Below, piece by piece: positions 1-8,144 of a stretch of 64,000 nt of DNA. The position numbers and the translations under genes are program-made. Every line of letters starts with the position of its first letter. Position 1 is the first letter of the stretch. The DNA is from CANMUM01 sp965263365 (lineage in GTDB: Bacteria > Pseudomonadota > Alphaproteobacteria > Rhodobacterales > Rhodobacteraceae): positions 2,108,001-2,172,000 of the forward strand of contig OZ253672.1 in NCBI GenBank assembly GCA_965263365.1, in the 5' to 3' direction. Below the pieces are notes generated by a model. That model worked only from the letters and a program-made list of their open reading frames with translations. It did no database searches and was not told the DNA's origin.

Positions 1-261
1 AATCTTCGCGACTTGGCGCGGGTCTTCGCCAAGAAGCTTCGGCGCGAGTAATCGTAACACACCCTCCACGCCTTGCGAATGCGCGATCATATAATTTTCG
101 CCATAAGGCGTGAATTCGCCACAACCTTGTAAACCCGCATCTGTATCAATCACAACCACATTGGCATGCGCTACATCAATCACATTGCCCGCACCCCAAA
201 CATAAGTCCCGCCAACATAGGGCAGTTCGGTTTGATAAAGTGAGATGCGCGAAATCTTCAA
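1..261 (-). CDS. Enolase-superfamily (MR/MLE-like) enzyme, N-terminal part
   Basis: The gene is cut by the left window edge; only about 87 N-terminal residues are visible. They read as the capping domain of the mandelate racemase/muconate lactonizing subgroup: an opening beta strand, then a conserved IDTDAGLQGCGEFTPYGE stretch and an APKLLGEDPR turn. This family abstracts a proton alpha to a carboxylate (racemases, epimerases, dehydratases). The N-terminus resembles HpbD-type betaine 2-epimerases, but the catalytic barrel is outside the window. The start is TTG at 261, chosen because an AGAGG ribosome site lies about 8 nt upstream and the codon overlaps the stop of the DUF1801 gene (TTGA). 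It is the fourth gene of the leftward operon, so it probably acts on a substrate or intermediate of the betaine-type pathway. Confidence 0.75.
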   Translation of the reverse strand, partial: MKISRISLYQTELPYVGGTYVWGAGNVIDVAHANVVVIDTDAGLQGCGEFTPYGENYMIAHSQGVEGVLRLLAPKLLGEDPRQVAKI

Positions 262-650
262 GCCAAATTCCTCTTATCATAGTTGAAAGCGCTCTCCGCA
301 CAAAATCGAACCACCTCTTTAGGAATCGGTTGATCAATTTCTAAACAAAGCGCACGATTACCTTCACATTCAAATTGAGGAAATTGCACACGCCACCTTT
401 CAATAAGCGATGTGCGGCAATGAACTAAAAGCTTGATGATATTTGGTGATTTTTTATTCCATGCAATTCGAAGTGTTGTGCCAATCTTGCCCGTCGGCAC
501 AAATGCCGGTTCATTCCATTTCGTTGTTAGCTCTATCTTTGTAGGTGATTGCGACAACACGACCTCCGCCACAATCTCATAAATTTCTAAGAAGGTCTGC
601 TTCGCTTCATCGGGATAGAGCGCTATGACGATGTTTATTTGCGAATTCAC
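258..650 (-). CDS. DUF1801 (YdhG-like) protein
   Basis: A protein of 130 residues with the DUF1801 pattern: a central KWNEPAF motif, KIGTTLRIAW, a CRTSL segment and FECEGNRAL. Members are small soluble proteins related to the iron-chaperone-like YdhG fold; no reaction is established. The start is GTG at 650, overlapping the stop of the upstream dehydrogenase as GTGA, and its own stop overlaps the next gene as TTGA. It is therefore translationally coupled inside a catabolic operon, which is an unusual place for this family and suggests an accessory role there. No signal peptide or membrane segment is seen. Confidence 0.8.
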   Translation of the reverse strand: MNSQINIVIALYPDEAKQTFLEIYEIVAEVVLSQSPTKIELTTKWNEPAFVPTGKIGTTLRIAWNKKSPNIIKLLVHCRTSLIERWRVQFPQFECEGNRALCLEIDQPIPKEVVRFCAESAFNYDKRNLA

Positions 651-1732
651 GGCATCACCACAATATTGCCGACATGTTTTTTCTCGGTAAATGCCGCTTG
701 AGCCGCGCGCAGTTCTTCCAAAGGATAAGTCGCCGCAAGCATCGGTTTTATCTGCGCTGCCTCAATATATTTGATCAAATTTCGTGTCACGATTGGATCA
801 ATGACCGTCGAGCCGGTAAAAGTCAAATCACGCAAATAAAACGTGCGCAAATCAAGCGATACCATGGGCCCTGCGATGGCACCCGAACAGGTATAGCGCC
901 CACCTTTTTCCAGAATATCGATCAGCTTCGACCAATAATCGCCACCAACAATATCCGCAACGACTGTTATTTTGTGCCCTTCAAGTGCCTCGCGAAGATT
1001 GGTCGGCGCGCGATCAATAATCAAGTCTGGCGCTAGCTCAGCAACGGCATCACGCTTAGCTTGTGAAGTCATCGCAATCACTTTCGCACCGCGCAATTTC
1101 GCAAGTTGAACCAGCGCGCCGCCAACGCCGCCCGATGCACCGGTAACTAAGACAACATCGTCTTCATTCACGTTTGCGCGCTCAAGCATACCTTCGGCGG
1201 TCGAATATGAACATGAAAGTGTTGCAAGTTCCGCATCGGTGAAGTTCGACTTCACCGCAAGCGCATTTTCACTACGTATTTTTGTATATTCCGCAAAACC
1301 GCCGTCACATTCAGAGCCAAAATAACTCGTTTTGTTTTTATTCTTGGGATCTTCTCGATTACGCAACCAGTTGTCCGTGATGACTCTTTCACCGATCCGC
1401 CCCGCCTCAACGCCTTCACCAACCGCAACAATCGTACCGCAAACATCTGCCCCTTGTATGCGTGGGAAACGAATCGGAGCGCCGCCCCAAGTCGGATCTT
1501 TGTCATCGACCTTTTCGAATCCCTCGCTTTGTGTCGCCGCCGACACCGTCTTTGAATACCAACCAACGCGCGTGTTGATATCCGTATTATTAAGACCACA
1601 AGCCCTCACTTTAATTAACACTTCCCCAGGGGCAGGGCGCGGGCAGGGCCAATTCTCATGCCAATTGATCATGTCCAGCCCCCCATGTCCCATGGTCACC
1701 ATCGCATTCATCGTTTCAGGTATCGTTTTCAC
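647..1732 (-). CDS. MDR-family (zinc-type) alcohol dehydrogenase/quinone oxidoreductase
   Basis: A medium-chain dehydrogenase/reductase of 361 residues, the normal family length. The GroES-like N-terminal domain includes a GADVCGTIVAVG segment near residues 94-105. The Rossmann nucleotide-binding motif TGASGGVGG is at 197-205. The usual GHE zinc-ligand triad at the start of the catalytic domain is not obvious, so this may be a zinc-independent NADPH quinone-oxidoreductase-like member rather than an alcohol dehydrogenase. It starts with GTG at 1732, overlapping the stop of the flavoprotein gene by GTGA. As second gene of the leftward operon it probably oxidises or reduces a pathway intermediate; the substrate cannot be read from sequence. 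Confidence 0.82.
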   Translation of the reverse strand: MKTIPETMNAMVTMGHGGLDMINWHENWPCPRPAPGEVLIKVRACGLNNTDINTRVGWYSKTVSAATQSEGFEKVDDKDPTWGGAPIRFPRIQGADVCGTIVAVGEGVEAGRIGERVITDNWLRNREDPKNKNKTSYFGSECDGGFAEYTKIRSENALAVKSNFTDAELATLSCSYSTAEGMLERANVNEDDVVLVTGASGGVGGALVQLAKLRGAKVIAMTSQAKRDAVAELAPDLIIDRAPTNLREALEGHKITVVADIVGGDYWSKLIDILEKGGRYTCSGAIAGPMVSLDLRTFYLRDLTFTGSTVIDPIVTRNLIKYIEAAQIKPMLAATYPLEELRAAQAAFTEKKHVGNIVVMP

Positions 1733-4164
1733 GCATCTATCCGTGGTTTTTGGCTTTGTGGATCATACGCGGCATGATCGCCCAAGATTTTTCCTTTGCG
1801 AGGGAAGCCATGAATAATGACTTCAACCGCCTGCCCAAGTGTATTGGCCTCTGGCTTAATGTAAGCAAATGCCAGTATTTTTCCGACACTATGACCATAA
1901 GCAATACTCGAAACAGAGCCGACGACGTTTCCGTCAACCAAAACCGCTTCGCCTCCATGGCCGTCAACTTTCCCGTCTGGCTCGATTTCAAGATAGGCAC
2001 AAACAAAACGCGGGGGCTGTGACAGGCTTTTTTCTTTGCCGATGAATTCTTTATCCGTTTTCACAAAGCGCATTACATCGGCTTCGGGCAAGGTGACTTC
2101 ATTTGTGAGTTCGCCAGCACCCTTAAATGCCTTTTCCATACGCATTGTATTCATCGCGAAACTACCATAATCAATAAGCCCAAATGGCTCTCCAGCGCTT
2201 TCAAGGGCATTATAAACTGCCAGCATATCCGATCTTGGAATGTGAAATTCCCACCCCAATTCACCCGCATATGACATTCGCAACGCCCAAATTTTACACC
2301 CTGCGACTTCTATTTCTTGTGCACTCAGCCAACGAAACCCAGCATTTGAAAGATCAGCATCCGTACATTTTGAGAGTATATCGCGCGATTTTGGACCGCT
2401 CAGTGCCAAAGCGCCCCAATCATTAGAACGTAAGATGATATCAACTTCCAGCGCGCCTTTGTGCGCCTCAAGATGATCAAGAAGACGCTGTTCAAAAAAT
2501 GCAGCGCAAACGAGATAATAGCGCTCACTATTCAGACGAACAATTGTTGTTTCCAACTCAATCCGACCCGCCGAATTCAGCATATGCGTGAGGGCAATTC
2601 CCCCGACTTTTTGGGGAAGCCGGTTGCCAACAATGCCATCGAGAAGGGCGGCCGCGTGCTTCCCTGAAACCTCGACTTTAGTAAATGCCGAAATATCCAT
2701 AATTCCGGCAACTTCGCGGACGGCCTTGACTTCTCGCGCGACACGTTCGTGAACCTCATTGCGTTCAAAACTATAATAGTCGCGCTGTTCTATACCGTCT
2801 CCCGCAAACCATCTGGGGCGCTCATGTCCAAACACTTCTTCGTAAACCGCCCCTTTTGTTTTTAGTTTTTCATAAAGCGCACTTGGCTTAATCGGTCGGC
2901 CTGCAAGGCGATTAAAATGCGGAAAGGGAATTTCATGTCGCAAGCAATAGTCTTCTTTGGCTTTGATAATTTGCCAATCTTTGGTCGCATAATCTCCGAA
3001 ACGACGTGGATCATACTCGCGCATAGATATGTCTGCGGCCCCATAAACCATCCAGCGCGCCAATTCCCGTGTTAATCCGGGGCCCCAACCAATTCCAATT
3101 TGAGTGCCACAACAGCACCAATAATTTCGAGCGCCGGACACCGGCCCAATCAACGGATTGCCATCTGGCGGATGTGAAATGGCGCCATGAACTTCACGTG
3201 TGATTCCCAAGTTGGCAAAAATTGGCATGCGATCCATCGCATTTTCTAGCCATGGCATAATCCGATCATAATCTGCATCAAATAGCTCGTTTTCGGCTTC
3301 CCACGGGCAATGGTCTTCCCAAACGGTATTTGGATTTTCTTTCTCATAAATACCGATAAGTCCCTTTTTTTGCTCCATTCGAATATAGCCAGACACTTTC
3401 TTGTCATCGCGAATGACCGGAAGTTCCTGATCAAGATCTTTGAATTCAGGCACATCTTCTGTCACGAGATAATGATGTGTCATGGAAGTCATCGGAAGTT
3501 GCAATCCTGACCACTCACCCATTTGTCTTGCGTAAGTTCCACCCGCATTGACAACATGTTCGCAGCGAATCGTACCCTTTTCAGTTTCTACAATCCATTC
3601 ACCATTTTTGGCTTGCGTAATGTTTGTGGCGCGGCAACGTCGGACGATTTTAGCACCTTGTTGGCGCGCACCCGCCGCAAATCCCATCGTAACATTTGTA
3701 GGATCAACATGCCCATCATCAGGCGTGTACAGCGCACCAATAACACCCTCTAGATTATAAAAGGGATGAAGTTCTCGAACCCGCTCTTTACCAACAAGCT
3801 CAATATTAAAGCCAAGTGAGCGTCCCACAGACAATGTATGATGCAACCAATCAAGTTCATCTTGCGTATAGGCAAGCCTGAAGGATCCGCAATCATGCCA
3901 AGTTACAGCTTGTCCAGTTTCTGCCTCAAGCGCGCCCGAGTATTGACGGATATTATAATCAACGCATTTGCCAAGTCCATAGCTTGAGGTGGATTGCGTA
4001 ATTTGCCCGGCGGCATGCCATGTTGAACCTGAAGTTAATTCTGCTTTTTCAAGCAAGACAACATCCGTCCAACCTTCATGTGCAAGGTGATAAGCAAGGG
4101 AAACACCCATAATGCCACCGCCCACGATAACACATTTGGCTTGAGTTGGTAAAATATTTTGCAT
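1729..4164 (-). CDS. Dimethylglycine/sarcosine dehydrogenase-like flavoprotein (DAO + GcvT)
   Basis: An 811-residue two-domain enzyme. The N-terminal DAO-type FAD domain has the dinucleotide motif GGGIMG at 15-20. The STWHAAG motif has its histidine at residue 50, the position that carries covalent FAD in dimethylglycine and sarcosine dehydrogenases. The C-terminal half is a GcvT-like tetrahydrofolate-binding domain. The family oxidatively demethylates N-methyl amines and passes the one-carbon unit to tetrahydrofolate. I placed the start at ATG 4164 (MQNILPTQAK), with AAGG upstream, rather than an upstream in-frame codon at 4203. It is first in the leftward operon and divergent from the RpiR regulator. 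With the Rieske oxygenase opposite, it plausibly removes successive N-methyl groups. The exact amine is unknown. Confidence 0.88.
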   Translation of the reverse strand: MQNILPTQAKCVIVGGGIMGVSLAYHLAHEGWTDVVLLEKAELTSGSTWHAAGQITQSTSSYGLGKCVDYNIRQYSGALEAETGQAVTWHDCGSFRLAYTQDELDWLHHTLSVGRSLGFNIELVGKERVRELHPFYNLEGVIGALYTPDDGHVDPTNVTMGFAAGARQQGAKIVRRCRATNITQAKNGEWIVETEKGTIRCEHVVNAGGTYARQMGEWSGLQLPMTSMTHHYLVTEDVPEFKDLDQELPVIRDDKKVSGYIRMEQKKGLIGIYEKENPNTVWEDHCPWEAENELFDADYDRIMPWLENAMDRMPIFANLGITREVHGAISHPPDGNPLIGPVSGARNYWCCCGTQIGIGWGPGLTRELARWMVYGAADISMREYDPRRFGDYATKDWQIIKAKEDYCLRHEIPFPHFNRLAGRPIKPSALYEKLKTKGAVYEEVFGHERPRWFAGDGIEQRDYYSFERNEVHERVAREVKAVREVAGIMDISAFTKVEVSGKHAAALLDGIVGNRLPQKVGGIALTHMLNSAGRIELETTIVRLNSERYYLVCAAFFEQRLLDHLEAHKGALEVDIILRSNDWGALALSGPKSRDILSKCTDADLSNAGFRWLSAQEIEVAGCKIWALRMSYAGELGWEFHIPRSDMLAVYNALESAGEPFGLIDYGSFAMNTMRMEKAFKGAGELTNEVTLPEADVMRFVKTDKEFIGKEKSLSQPPRFVCAYLEIEPDGKVDGHGGEAVLVDGNVVGSVSSIAYGHSVGKILAFAYIKPEANTLGQAVEVIIHGFPRKGKILGDHAAYDPQSQKPRIDA

Positions 4165-4224
4165 TCGAGTCAACCTTAATTTTATGCTCGACAATCCAAG
4201 CAAACAATTGTACCATTGTCAATC
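4165..4224. promoter_or_regulatory. Divergent promoter region of the betaine-type cluster
   Basis: Only 60 bp separate the flavoprotein start from the RpiR start, so both promoters and any operator must overlap here or extend into coding DNA. An imperfect inverted repeat (ACAAT, 6 bp, ATTGT at 4204-4219) is a candidate RpiR operator. The repeat is short and the assignment is an inference. Confidence 0.4.
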
Positions 4225-5100
4225 ATGAATCAAACAAACGTACCAATTAGAGATCTAGAGCAAAATTTCGACGACCTGAGCCCAGAGCTCAAAAAGGCCG
4301 CACGATTTGTAATGGAGAATCCAAACGAAGTCGGAATTTCATCCGTTCGAGAGATTGCTGAAGCCGCAAAAGTAAAGCCCAATACATTTGTTCGTATGGC
4401 GCGACAGCTTGGATATGAAGGCTATGAAGAATTTCGGCAACCTTTTCGTGAGCAAATTCGAAATGGCGAGGCTAGTTTTCCGGATCGAGCCCGTTGGCTT
4501 CAAAATGTCAAAAAAAATGGCGATATAGGCGTACTCTATGCGGATATGGTGAGTTCTGCGATTCGCAACATTGAAGAGACATTTACTGGTATCTTGGTCC
4601 AAGATATGCAGGCGGCCGCTCAAGCGATTTGGGATGCACGCAACGTGTATACACTCGGTGTTGGTGTGAACAATTCCAACGCCCGCAATTTTACCTATTT
4701 AGCATCGACAGGCATGGTGCAATTTCATTCAATTCCCCGCGCTGGTTCGGTTGCAACCGATGATCTTGCTTGGACTGATAGACGTGATGTGTTGGTCGCA
4801 ATTACGTGTCATCCATACCGAAACGAAATTTTAGAAGCCATTTCGGTCGCGAAAGAACAGGGTGTCAAAGTGATAGGTATTTCGGATAGTCTCGCAAGCC
4901 CAGTTTTGCGCGCAGCGGATTTCGGATTTGTTGTCAAATCAGACACGCCCCAATTTTTTCCAAGCTCAGTGGCGACCATCGCATTACTTGAAACACTTTT
5001 GTCTTTTGTAATCGCAAACGCCAGCGACGAAATTCCCCAACGCATCGAAAAATTTCACCAGCGTCGGCATGAATTAGGCATTTACAAAGAGGAGCCATAA
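4225..5100 (+). CDS. MurR/RpiR-family transcriptional regulator
   Basis: A protein of 291 residues with the two domains of the RpiR family: an N-terminal helix-turn-helix of about 80 residues (VREIAEAAKVKPNTFVRMARQ) and a C-terminal SIS domain from roughly 125 to 260 that normally senses a phosphosugar or other small ligand. ATG 4225 was chosen over a TTG three codons upstream; no strong ribosome site precedes either. Its stop is immediately followed by the Rieske oxygenase start with no gap, so it is the first gene of the operon it probably regulates, together with the divergent flavoprotein operon. RpiR members also control non-sugar catabolic genes in Rhodobacterales, so the ligand may be a pathway intermediate. 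Confidence 0.88.
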   Translation: MNQTNVPIRDLEQNFDDLSPELKKAARFVMENPNEVGISSVREIAEAAKVKPNTFVRMARQLGYEGYEEFRQPFREQIRNGEASFPDRARWLQNVKKNGDIGVLYADMVSSAIRNIEETFTGILVQDMQAAAQAIWDARNVYTLGVGVNNSNARNFTYLASTGMVQFHSIPRAGSVATDDLAWTDRRDVLVAITCHPYRNEILEAISVAKEQGVKVIGISDSLASPVLRAADFGFVVKSDTPQFFPSSVATIALLETLLSFVIANASDEIPQRIEKFHQRRHELGIYKEEP

Positions 5101-6195
5101 ATGAATATTCAAAAGCCACAGCGTTCGTTAGAAGCTCACTACTACACAAACCCCGAAATTTTTGAAAATGAGCGCCGTGGGTTTTTTGCGCGCTCATGGC
5201 AATTCGCATTTCATGCAAGTGCGTTAAAAGAGCCCGGTGATTATATTGCTTTCGAAATCGCTGGTGAAAGTCTTTTTTCAGTAATGGGACGAGACTTAGT
5301 AATTCGAACGTTTTATAATGTTTGCCAGCACCGTGCACATCAGCTGGTTTCGGGGACAGGGCAAACACGTGTGATTGTGTGCCCTTATCATTCGTGGACT
5401 TATGAACTTACAGGCGGTTTGCGGGCAGGGCCCAATATTAATGCTGTCGAAGGTTTTGACAAAAATGAAATTTGCCTAAACGAAGTGAAAACCGAAAATT
5501 TCGTAGATTTTATTTTTGTAAATCTTGATCCGAATGCGAAACCAATGGATGATTGGTTTCCAAATGCACGCACTGAGTTGGCCGAATTCGTTCCCAATTG
5601 GGCGAATTTAGAGCCGCTTGAATGGGTCGAGATTCCCGAAAATTGCAACTGGAAAGTATCAGTCGAAAATTATTCGGAATGTTATCATTGTTCGATTAAT
5701 CATGCCACTTTTGCCACTGGTGTCATTAAACCCGAGACATATGACATTCAACCCCAAGGCTACTGTCTTCGTCATACGACGGAGTGCCAGTCGCTTGAAA
5801 AAATGACGTATCCTATTGATCACTCCGTTCCCCACGCCGGCGATTATTCAAGCTGGTTTTTATGGCCAATGTTTAGCTTCCAGGTCTATCCGGGAAATAT
5901 TCTCAATACTTATCATTGGCGTCCTATTTCACATGACAAATGTGTCGTCTGGCGCGGTTGGTATACCGAAGGTGGTGTTGACGATGAAGTCATTCGTAAA
6001 CTTGCCATTCAAGATCGGCACACGACGGTTGAAGAAGACATTCACCTCGTTGAAAGCGTGCAACGCGGGCTTAATTCTCGAGGGTATAAGCCTGGCCCAC
6101 TTGTCGTCGATCCTAAATGTGGTGTGAATTCCGAGCATTCCATCATGCATTTGCAAAACTGGATGCGAGAAGCTGTTGATGGTGACACGAAATGA
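5101..6195 (+). CDS. Rieske non-heme iron oxygenase, quaternary-amine demethylase type
   Basis: A 364-residue oxygenase alpha subunit. The Rieske cluster ligands are C75, H77, C94 and H97. The mononuclear iron site is in the segment ENYSECYHC followed by SINH, giving H196 and H201 as ligands and E193 as the acidic residue bridging the two centres. The glutamate there and the short length resemble oxygenases acting on carnitine, glycine betaine and proline betaine rather than ring-hydroxylating dioxygenases. The predicted reaction is O2-dependent N-demethylation or hydroxylation next to a quaternary nitrogen. No reductase partner is visible in the window, so electrons must come from a gene to the left or elsewhere. 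The start directly abuts the regulator stop. Confidence 0.88.
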   Translation: MNIQKPQRSLEAHYYTNPEIFENERRGFFARSWQFAFHASALKEPGDYIAFEIAGESLFSVMGRDLVIRTFYNVCQHRAHQLVSGTGQTRVIVCPYHSWTYELTGGLRAGPNINAVEGFDKNEICLNEVKTENFVDFIFVNLDPNAKPMDDWFPNARTELAEFVPNWANLEPLEWVEIPENCNWKVSVENYSECYHCSINHATFATGVIKPETYDIQPQGYCLRHTTECQSLEKMTYPIDHSVPHAGDYSSWFLWPMFSFQVYPGNILNTYHWRPISHDKCVVWRGWYTEGGVDDEVIRKLAIQDRHTTVEEDIHLVESVQRGLNSRGYKPGPLVVDPKCGVNSEHSIMHLQNWMREAVDGDTK

Positions 6196-7010
6196 TGCCC
6201 AAAGAGTGGAAATCTGAGCACAAGCTTTTTCCACATCAAGTTGGATTTACGTGCCCACCATTTGACTATGATTCTACGCCTTCTGATTTTTTAAGGATCG
6301 CGCCAAGATCCGCTGGTGTTCACGGCTGGATGCTACACGATCCGGATTATTTGCACGGTCTTGATCAGCGCAAAAGTAACTTTTCTAAACTTGATGATTT
6401 TTATCACGTCACGTCGCGTAATGATGCCGATGTTGCCGCTCAAGTCCGTTCTAATAGGGTACATACGAGTGATCTTGGCGTTGACGGTATCCGCAAACAT
6501 TGCGAACAATTAAGCGATCGATATGAGTTGAAATTTCATATGGCCGGTTACGCAATGGTCGAAGCCTTACGCGCACTTAATATTGAAAAGGTTGCGTTAA
6601 ACGCGGCTTATCATTGGCCAAAATGGTGGCAAGGCACGGTTGATTTTTTAAAGGAAGCGGGCTTTGATGTAATTTGGGCCGGTAATTTTCACGATCAAGG
6701 CTGGTTTGAATCCCAAGAAGATGTCAACGCATGTCGTTGGATTTTTGACGGTAATCTCGCGCTCAAATCATTTCAATATACCGCCGAACAAGCGCCAAAT
6801 GCAGATGCCTATTTAATTAATGGCATGTGTAATTTTCGTTCCAATGATGGCATTCCAGAGCGCCCGTTACATCTTACAAATATGCTTGAGAAAGTGCTTG
6901 GAAAACCCGTCATAGGGCACGATACAGCGCTCTATTGGCGAATTTTCAAGTCTCTCAATATTGCACCCACACAACCAAATGGAAAGCTATTGGAGAGTAT
7001 AGATGCATAA
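6192..7010 (+). CDS. Asp/Glu racemase-superfamily enzyme (arylmalonate decarboxylase/maleate isomerase-like)
   Basis: A protein of 272 residues (271 if the second ATG is used), start overlapping the oxygenase stop by ATGA. It has the layout of the maleate isomerase/arylmalonate decarboxylase branch: an N-terminal VGFTCPP strand, a central LNAAYHWPKWWQGT segment and a C-terminal NGMCNFR motif with C213. In two-cysteine members (racemases, maleate isomerase) a first cysteine is expected in the N-terminal half; the AQVRSNRVH segment there lacks it, so the single-cysteine pattern is closer to arylmalonate decarboxylase. That would fit a decarboxylation or cofactor-free proton transfer. The alignment was made by eye and the true substrate is unknown. 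Confidence 0.72.
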   Translation: MMPKEWKSEHKLFPHQVGFTCPPFDYDSTPSDFLRIAPRSAGVHGWMLHDPDYLHGLDQRKSNFSKLDDFYHVTSRNDADVAAQVRSNRVHTSDLGVDGIRKHCEQLSDRYELKFHMAGYAMVEALRALNIEKVALNAAYHWPKWWQGTVDFLKEAGFDVIWAGNFHDQGWFESQEDVNACRWIFDGNLALKSFQYTAEQAPNADAYLINGMCNFRSNDGIPERPLHLTNMLEKVLGKPVIGHDTALYWRIFKSLNIAPTQPNGKLLESIDA

Positions 7011-7743
7011 TATTGTCGCCCTTTGGGCCATCCCCCGTTCGACCTCTACAGCATTCGAATGGATGATGCGGCAAAGAGGAGACTTAGACTTTCTTCACGA
7101 ACCCTTCGGCGAATCTTGGTATCAAAGTGAAGAGCCCTTATGGCCCCGTTTTCGTGAAGGTGATCAATCAACAGATGGACTCACACTTGAAAGCGTTTGG
7201 AAGGATATTCAAAACCGTGCTGCCAAAGGCCCCGTTTTCATCAAAGATTTTCCTCACTACATCAATCATATGTGGACGCCCGAATTTTTAGATCATTTCA
7301 CGCACGCATTTTTGATCCGAGATCCAGCGAAGACAATTAGTTCAATGTATCACAAATGGCCAGATTTTGACGAAGGAGAGGTCGGCTTTCCCGAACAGCG
7401 CGCACTTTTTGATCTGCTCACCGCACTTCACGGAAAATCACCGCTAGTTATTGACAGCGACGACTTATTCGAAAATCCCGAAGAAATGACAAAGCAGTTT
7501 TGCGCAGCTGTCAGTATTCCCTTTATCGAAGAGACATTAAGCTGGGAGCCTGGCGGCGATCCCTCAGCGCATTCTTGGTGGGATGGAGGCTCATTTCATC
7601 ATAACCTTGCATCATCAAGTGGCTTAAAGCCACAAGTTCGAAAATATGTTAAGGTTGCGAATGCGCCGCTTCGTGTCCAGCAAGTTCACAGGCGTATGAA
7701 ACCCCATTATGATCATCTCTATCAACACCGCATTACAATTTGA
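7003..7743 (+). CDS. Sulfotransferase-like P-loop protein
   Basis: A protein of 246 residues. The N-terminal loop WAIPRSTSTAF at 8-18 matches the 5'-phosphosulfate-binding loop of PAPS-dependent sulfotransferases, and the later FLIRDPAKTISSMYHKW segment matches the 3'-phosphate-binding region (arginine and serine). It is cytoplasmic, with no signal peptide. It overlaps the upstream gene by 8 nt and sits in mid-operon. Sulfonation is not an obvious step in betaine catabolism. It may activate or cap a pathway intermediate, or this branch of the family may do something else; the family also includes uncharacterised members. I rate the fold call much higher than the activity. Confidence 0.72.
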   Translation: MHNIVALWAIPRSTSTAFEWMMRQRGDLDFLHEPFGESWYQSEEPLWPRFREGDQSTDGLTLESVWKDIQNRAAKGPVFIKDFPHYINHMWTPEFLDHFTHAFLIRDPAKTISSMYHKWPDFDEGEVGFPEQRALFDLLTALHGKSPLVIDSDDLFENPEEMTKQFCAAVSIPFIEETLSWEPGGDPSAHSWWDGGSFHHNLASSSGLKPQVRKYVKVANAPLRVQQVHRRMKPHYDHLYQHRITI

Positions 7744-7754
7744 AAGGACAACAA

Positions 7755-8144
7755 ATGAGCACATTTGACGAAGACTTATTTCTCAAAGGGCTGGAACAAC
7801 GCCGCGCCACTTTAGGAAAAGAATATGTCGATAAAAACCTCGCTGCCGCTGATGATTTCACACGGCCCTTTCAAGAAGCAATGACGGCATGGTGCTGGGG
7901 TTTTGGATGGGGTGATGAGGTCATTGATGCCAAAACACGCTCAATGATGAACCTTGCGATGATCGGCGCGTTGGGAAAGATGCATGAATGGGAAATTCAT
8001 CTGAACGGCGCGATCAATAATGGCGTTTCAACGTTAGAAGTTCGCGCTATTATTCATATAATCGGTATTTACTGCGGTGTTCCACAATCTTTAGAGTGCT
8101 TTCGTGTGGCGCGGAAAGTTCTTGATGAAAAGGAAATGTTGTGA
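7755..8144 (+). CDS. Carboxymuconolactone decarboxylase-family protein
   Basis: A helical protein of 129 residues with the CMD pattern: a MMNLAMIGALGKMHEWEIHLNG-type helix pair (key residues at H, E and H) followed by NNGVSTLEVRAII and a YCGVP turn. It lacks the CxxC pair of the AhpD branch, so a peroxidase role is unlikely. ATG 7755 is preferred because AAAGGA lies just upstream; a TTG at 7740 would include that ribosome site in the protein. It follows the sulfotransferase-like gene by 11 nt and overlaps the aldehyde dehydrogenase by GTGA. In this context a lactone decarboxylase or small-acid isomerase role in the same pathway is plausible. Confidence 0.8.
   Translation: MSTFDEDLFLKGLEQRRATLGKEYVDKNLAAADDFTRPFQEAMTAWCWGFGWGDEVIDAKTRSMMNLAMIGALGKMHEWEIHLNGAINNGVSTLEVRAIIHIIGIYCGVPQSLECFRVARKVLDEKEML

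Noticed and set aside
4204..4219. Inverted repeat proposed as a confident RpiR operator
   Set aside because: Five-base arms are too short to claim; kept only as a low-confidence note on the promoter region.
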